Assembly (NCBI GenBank): GCA_038093975.1
Contig: JBBPTG010000133.1
Coordinates: 1 to 64,000 of the forward strand
DNA length: 64,000 bases
Direction of reading: 5' to 3'
Origin: Chalciporus piperatus
Lineage: Eukaryota > Basidiomycota > Agaricomycetes > Boletales > Boletaceae
Part shown: in pieces, positions 59,034 to 64,000 of the stretch
Position numbering within the stretch: position 1 is the stretch's first letter
Layout: each line of letters begins with the position of its first letter
The notes under the pieces: model-generated
The model's input: the letters and a program-made list of their open reading frames with translations, nothing else
Told to the model about the DNA's origin: nothing
Database searches by the model: none
Program-made: the position numbers and the translations under genes

Positions 59034-60097
59034 ATGGTCGCTACCCGAATCCCAGTTGAGCTTGAGTGCATGATACTCTTGCTCCTTCCACGTAGGACCG
59101 CGCATACTTGCCTTGCAGTTGTTAAACGCTTTCAAATTTTGTATGTCTTAATACAGTACTGACCATGAAATCAAACGTACCTAACCAGCGCTCCCCAGGC
59201 TAGAACCTCGGCTCTACCGGGCAGTATGTCTGCCCTCGGAAAGAGTCGCGTTAAAGTTCCTCGCGTCGATCGGACATCGACCTCACTTTGCAGAGGCGAC
59301 GATCAAGGCCTTATGTCTCGCTGCTGCGTTGCGGATCGAGACCGCGGCACGCATCCTTGAACTATGTTCGGACATCGAACACCTCAACCTTCCTCTCCCA
59401 TGCCACTTGATCGGCGAAAATCCTATCCTCCGCCCACTCCATGCTCTGCCACACCTTGTCAGGCTCTCCGTCAATCTCTCGTCAATCTTCAATAACCATG
59501 ACATATCGTTGCCCAATGTCGAAGTCTTTCGTCGTGTTGCCTACCTCCACATCTCTAATGCCTGGGCATCCTGGCACCCTGCTGCAAAATCTATCGGGCT
59601 TGAGGAACTTACCCAGGTTACTCACTTATCCCTTTACCTCTCCACCATTCGCACCCAGCCTTCTGCATTGAGGAAGATTTTGGCCCGTGACAATCTCGCA
59701 GTGTTGGTACTTTGGCGGAGGCCATTTGTTACCTGCTCCGAAACACGAATCTTCCTTGAAGAGCACGAGCTCATTGACAAGCGTGTGGTCGTGCTGAATG
59801 GCAATCTATTCACAGACTACATTCGAGATGGTGGCTTCTGGAAGTATGCAGAGCGTGTGGTTCAGTGGCGCGAAAGCACAAATGGTACGTTTGACCTATC
59901 ATGATGCACCTAAGTTGTAATTCACGATGTACTGACTGCTCCCAGCTGGACCATTTGATTGCGAGACAGGTCTTCTGTTGCCACCCATTTTGTGGCCAGA
60001 GGGTTCAGATTTCGACACTGACAATGAATTTGACGTCGAAACTGAAGTTGAATCCAACTCGTCCATTGAATCAGAGGAGGAGATCGGGGCTGAATAA
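59034..60097 (+). CDS. F-box/LRR-like protein
   Basis: Probable ubiquitin-ligase adaptor of the expanded agaricomycete F-box group. Exon 1 is MVATRIPVELECMILLLLPR with TAHTCLAVVKRFQI, an F-box-like N-terminus, followed by a 60-70-bp intron (59138-59200). Exon 2 reads LEPRLYRAVCLPSERVALKF, ARILELCSDIEHLNLPLPCH, LHALPHLVRLSVNLSSIFN, VAYLHISNAWASWHP, LTQVTHLSLYLST, DNLAVLVLWRRPF and FTDYIRDGGFWKYAERVVQW, the usual leucine-rich layout. Exon 3 (from about 59946) adds PPILWPEGSDFDTDNEFDVE and an acidic end. No lesion is seen, and the target is unknown. Confidence 0.7.
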
Positions 60098-62058
60098 GGA
60101 TATCTCTGAGACCGTATAGGCGAATGAAAACGAGACCCACATGCCAGTGTGAAACATGTACCATTTGTACTACTTACTGTTCATACCAGAAGTGCAATCG
60201 TGTAGTAATCTCAGTATGCTTATGAACCTCAAACACACACGTCCGAGTCCGAGTTCCGGAGTGACGCGTAACGTGTCACACGGTGACACACACTGGGAGA
60301 TGATCACATGGATGCTGCGACAATGAACACAGTGCTACTTGGGTGTTAGTGGTCCTGTGTATATGTTCTTTGTGTCTACAGAGAGCTACAAAGAGCTAGA
60401 ACACGACTAGATACTTACTTGACCTTAGAAAACAAGCCCCCTCGAGATATGGACCGTGAGAACAACTTGCCAAAAAGAAAGGCAACTTTGTAACTGAACA
60501 TCGAACATCATGAAAAACAAATATCTACGATAAGATCTTAGAAGCCATTTATAAAATACACAAAGGGGATCAAGGGGATCATTATTACAAGGGGGGTTGT
60601 AGACGAGTCTAGGTGAATTTCCGAGGGCTGCGATGCTTCTAATTACAAGCTGGTAGCCCTTGACTGCACCAAATTCGTCCTTGTCGTATCCCAAATGTCT
60701 AGTAAGCGTCGTGCTCAAATATACAAATGGCACGATCTCTTGGCATACTACCAGTCAGTCCGAAGGTGGTAGATAAACGGCTTCATGAGGGAAATCGTAT
60801 TTAGGAAGCATGCCTCGAACTGAAGCGGCCCGGGCCCATTCCAAAGTAACGGTCTCAGAGCCAAGCAGTCGATGACTGGAATGGACTCGGATCGTTGCCG
60901 GCTGTGTACGTTCGCCATGTTGAGTGCGCTGTTAATCTGAATGCCAAGCCACTTACCGCATTATGCCAGTGCATGAGCTTGGAGAAACGTTAGTAATTCC
61001 GACGGGAACTGAGGGATGGAGATCTTACTTCGTAAACAATTCGCACTAGAGCGTGCAAGGACTTAATCCCGCTCACTGCCAGTGAGCGTTTCACAGGAAC
61101 CAGCTCATTCACTTGGTGCCAACAAGAATGGCGTGCGCCGCACACTGCAATCGACTTGTGCAATTCTCACTAGTACGTTCTTGCTCGTCCATCGGGCAAC
61201 TGGATCAAAGAGTCCCAAGCTCGTACGCAACAGTGGCACGCGAGGCAATCCAACGCGCAAGTTCCCTGCCAGGATCTGGAACGAGGGAAAGTCTATTTCC
61301 CGCGATGGGCCATCCAAGGTGGAGAACTGAGGACGGAAAGAGCCTTTACTCATCTGCCGTGCTTACCACGAGGTCAGTCGTTGTCCCATCATACATTTCA
61401 TTGGCTGACACGCAGAGTTGACCGCGATCTGCAGTATGTTATCTGCAGTATGTTAGTTGGATGGGATGGGGCTTGTACCTTGCGTTCGATAGGGACATGG
61501 GACTCAGTTTGTGGGACATCAGGTTCCAGAATGAACTTTCATGAACAAGATATCTCCGTTCCAGCTCGCGATTCTCCGCCTGGGCGCAGTCTCAGGTAAC
61601 CCACCGTTGACCGATTTGGACCAAACTTTCGCTGTGCATTATTGCACCACAGATCTATGATGTGACCCTGTCTGTGAGTCGTCTGGCGCTCCTCCGCAGT
61701 CCTTTGATGTCACCAACGGAGGTAAATTCGAAACGCGACTGAAATCGCGTTGATCTGCTCATCCAGATCTGGCACCACAAGTCGGTATGATGACGTATGA
61801 CCAACCCACCTGACGGCCTCGTTCTACCCATGCTGAAACCTTGTGTCGGAGAGCAATGGCTTCGAATCCTGATGTGTTTCAGGTGAGTCCTATCTTGGAC
61901 GACCGACGTGTGCCGCAGGGCAGCACCGTGACCTTGAGGTAAGCTTTCATGGAAGTATTGGCGTCCATCCCTCTCCGCAACTCTCCGCAGAAGTTTTCGA
62001 ACGATGTTGGGACATTAAACTTGAGTAGGCCCCCGATTCATTGCCAGTGTGAACTCGT
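60098..62058. other. no supported gene
   Basis: Two kb of DNA with short frames only. Some minus-strand pieces between 61700 and 62050 look like short exons (FENFCGELRRGMDANTSMKA), but I could not build a gene. A 14-bp direct duplication (atctgcagtatgtt) is at about 61429-61456. Confidence 0.35.
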
Positions 62059-62439
62059 CTAAGATCCGGAGAACTTACCGCAATTGTGGAGCCCTTGAAG
62101 CACAAGAACATTACCAATTACCACATAGCACAGCAAAAGCGGGGGAATGACAATAGATTGCCATTCGGTCACATCCGTGGGGGAAGAAGCTGTGGGTGCG
62201 GGCGATAAGGTCACAATCGGAGGCAAAGCGATTGTCGCGGACGAACTGGTGTGAGAGCCGTCGAGCACCAATCGGACGTTGATGGAAATCGAGGACGGGC
62301 TGTGCAGATGAGGATTCCCCCCTCCAGTAGCTGACGGGAGTCGGGAGAATGCGAGTACTAGTAGGTTCTGTACGGAAAGGAATTGGTGAGGGAAGACTAC
62401 TGTTGAATATCGCCATACAATAGATTGCCGCCTTTCCAT
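62059..62439 (-). CDS. possible exon of a membrane protein
   Basis: A minus-strand frame with LPSATGGGNPHLHSPSSISI, a Ser/Thr/Pro-rich middle and a strongly hydrophobic end IVIPPLLLCYVVIGNVLVLQ. It is followed by a GTAAGT donor at about 62081. It could be the first exon of a membrane protein continuing towards 61 kb. I did not find convincing downstream exons. Confidence 0.3.
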   Translation of the reverse strand: MERRQSIVWRYSTVVFPHQFLSVQNLLVLAFSRLPSATGGGNPHLHSPSSISINVRLVLDGSHTSSSATIALPPIVTLSPAPTASSPTDVTEWQSIVIPPLLLCYVVIGNVLVLQGLHNCGKFSGS

Positions 62440-64000
62440 CGCCGGATCCGGATCGCTGTGGTCATGAGAGATGCAGGTAGAGCTTCACTGGCACCACAAG
62501 GCTAGGTGCATCACACGTCGTACGGCAGTATTGAACAAAGAAACGAACACTTGAATTGTAGACATGTATGTAAAAGGGACTCAGAAGGTTCATCATGTAA
62601 CTGTGACATCGTGTCTGGGTCCGAGTTGTGAGCCATACTCTAGAGGTACAAATGCATGGGGTAAAGTACATATTATCACAGTTGCACTTCATCACTTGCA
62701 ACCAACAGTGCTTTCATTTCAGAAAATGTGAGACAGTCGGCGTCGCTGATATGGTAAGTTAGTAGAGTGATATTGTAAACAATAGTCATGTACCTGGTAC
62801 TGTCATACTGAACATTGAACCGAGACCCTCCTTCCTCGGACCGCAACACTTCGAAGCCGGAAATCCGGTAGAAGATGTCGAAGTCGGTGATGCGAAAGTG
62901 TAGGTCGAGGATGTGGGCATCTGGTGATTTTAAAAACGAGTCCGCGTCGGAGTTAGTAAGGCGAATGTATCGAGAAACCTTCGCCTGGTCTGGTTTATGA
63001 TAAATTGGCAGGGTCTTTCGGAGGGAGTGAATTAATCCACCCTCCTGACTCGGACTCGGAAATCCGAGTCTTCGCCTTCGTTCAGCCCTGTTGCAACGTT
63101 GATGTTACTGTGGGGGTAGCTGGAAGGGAAACCATACCTGAGCTCATTTATCTTCTTGTCTAGGATACGAGACGTCGCTTCGGGTAAACGAAAAATGACA
63201 TCGCGTTGTAGAAGCAGCAGAGTATGAGCGGCGAAAGAATGCTCAAGATGGCTAGTTCGTCGTCAGTAATGCACTATCAAGAAGTCAAGACTTACTCCTC
63301 TAGATTACCAGCAGGGCGCTGTAGGGAACGCATATTCCCTACGCTTGCAGCCGGCGTTCTACCCCCATTTCCCATTCTCAACATTCCTCGACGTCTTTCC
63401 TTCGTTTCCATATATGTTCCAACCTCTTCCGCCGCACATACAGCTTTCCGTCCCCATCACTTCCTGTTCCCGTCGTTCCGTGGTATACGGAAACCACGGA
63501 TCCTTTGTTTTGTTCACAGGTATCGTCCTCCGTGTCCCCGGAAACCGTTGTCCAGGTATGATATGATTCGCTGGTAAGCTTCCTTTCCATTCCATGTTCT
63601 CTAACCTTGCTATGCGTCCTTACTGTCGCACTTTCCTTACTTTTACTCATCCTTTTCGCCTTGTCATCTATCCTGTCTATACTTAGTCCAGTACTGTCAC
63701 TTAGCGTTCTGTCGCTATCAGAGTCTCGGGTATGCCCGGACTATAAAAGACTGTACTTTGCTTATTTTGAATCGACCTTTCTTTTCTCCACGCAACAACA
63801 TCTCTCTCTAAAACTCCGGAACCTTCGCCCACACTTTCCGTCCGTTCTTACCTTCGTTCCACTAGTCCTAACCGCAAGGAAGTGGTCCGGAACATCCGTT
63901 TGTTCGTACGGAACATCATTTTCCAGTTCTTCAACGGTTTGGTACGCCGGAAACGAGCCCTTTTGCTTGTCTTCATTCCCTGGAATCCCTTTAGGGTCGA
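62440..64000. other. repeat-like region at window edge
   Basis: No gene supported. 63350-64000 is pyrimidine-rich with many CCGGAA-type words and a TATAAAAG box at about 63742-63749 followed by a T-rich leader, as in an LTR promoter. The partner LTR would lie outside the window. GACTCGGACTCGGA occurs at 63046-63059. Confidence 0.35.

Overview
The window is nuclear DNA from a filamentous basidiomycete, most likely an agaricomycete. Almost every gene is split by short introns of about 45-80 bp with GT..AG borders and CTGAC/CTAAC-like branch sites. The gene families also fit: a DUF6533 seven-helix protein, F-box proteins with diverged tails, DUF6698 and DUF6532 proteins, a Plavaka-type transposase and a RAN1-like kinase. 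Genus cannot be fixed from sequence alone. Genes were read by eye and splice sites were chosen by frame and family resemblance.

Layout. 0.5-2.1 kb: DUF6533 membrane protein (minus). 2.6-9.45 kb: a putative mobile element carrying two apparently intact minus-strand genes, an XPG/FEN1-like nuclease and directly behind it a Crypton-type tyrosine recombinase with a GCR1_C-like DNA-binding tail. An 18-bp inverted repeat and a 5-bp direct repeat (CTCGA) enclose the pair. 9.7-20 kb: housekeeping block with ATP10, histone H2A, CHK1, an unknown 178-aa protein, a lysine-methyltransferase-like enzyme and VPS16. 20.4-21.1 kb: decayed gene. 21.6-31 kb: arrestin-like protein, MAT2B-like NAD(P)-dependent protein, a 98-aa protein, an NCS1 permease and a KEN-box protein. 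32.3-34.5 kb: RAN1-like kinase. 35.8-36.8 kb: second decayed copy of the family seen at 20.4 kb, then a zinc-finger remnant. 37-44 kb: mitochondrial ribosomal protein uS5m, a PITH-domain protein, an unknown small protein, an F-box protein and CWC21. 45.9-47.5 kb: DUF6698 protein. 48.6-57.7 kb: transposon block. 59-60 kb: F-box/LRR-like protein. 60-64 kb: repeat-rich DNA with no gene I can firmly support.

The most notable biology is in two mobile blocks. In the first, a structure-specific nuclease and a tyrosine recombinase sit 9 bp apart inside shared boundaries, which suggests a two-component recombinase transposon. In the second, a Plavaka transposase reading frame is cut by a 3,230-bp element with 54-bp inverted termini, a CA target duplication and an interior made almost wholly of minisatellites. 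Frame and family motif continue exactly across the insertion, and a DUF6532 gene is transcribed divergently from the transposase.

Other points: ACGCGT (MCB-type) boxes lie upstream of both CHK1 and the KEN-box protein gene. H2A ends in SQEV and has its start codon alone in the first exon.
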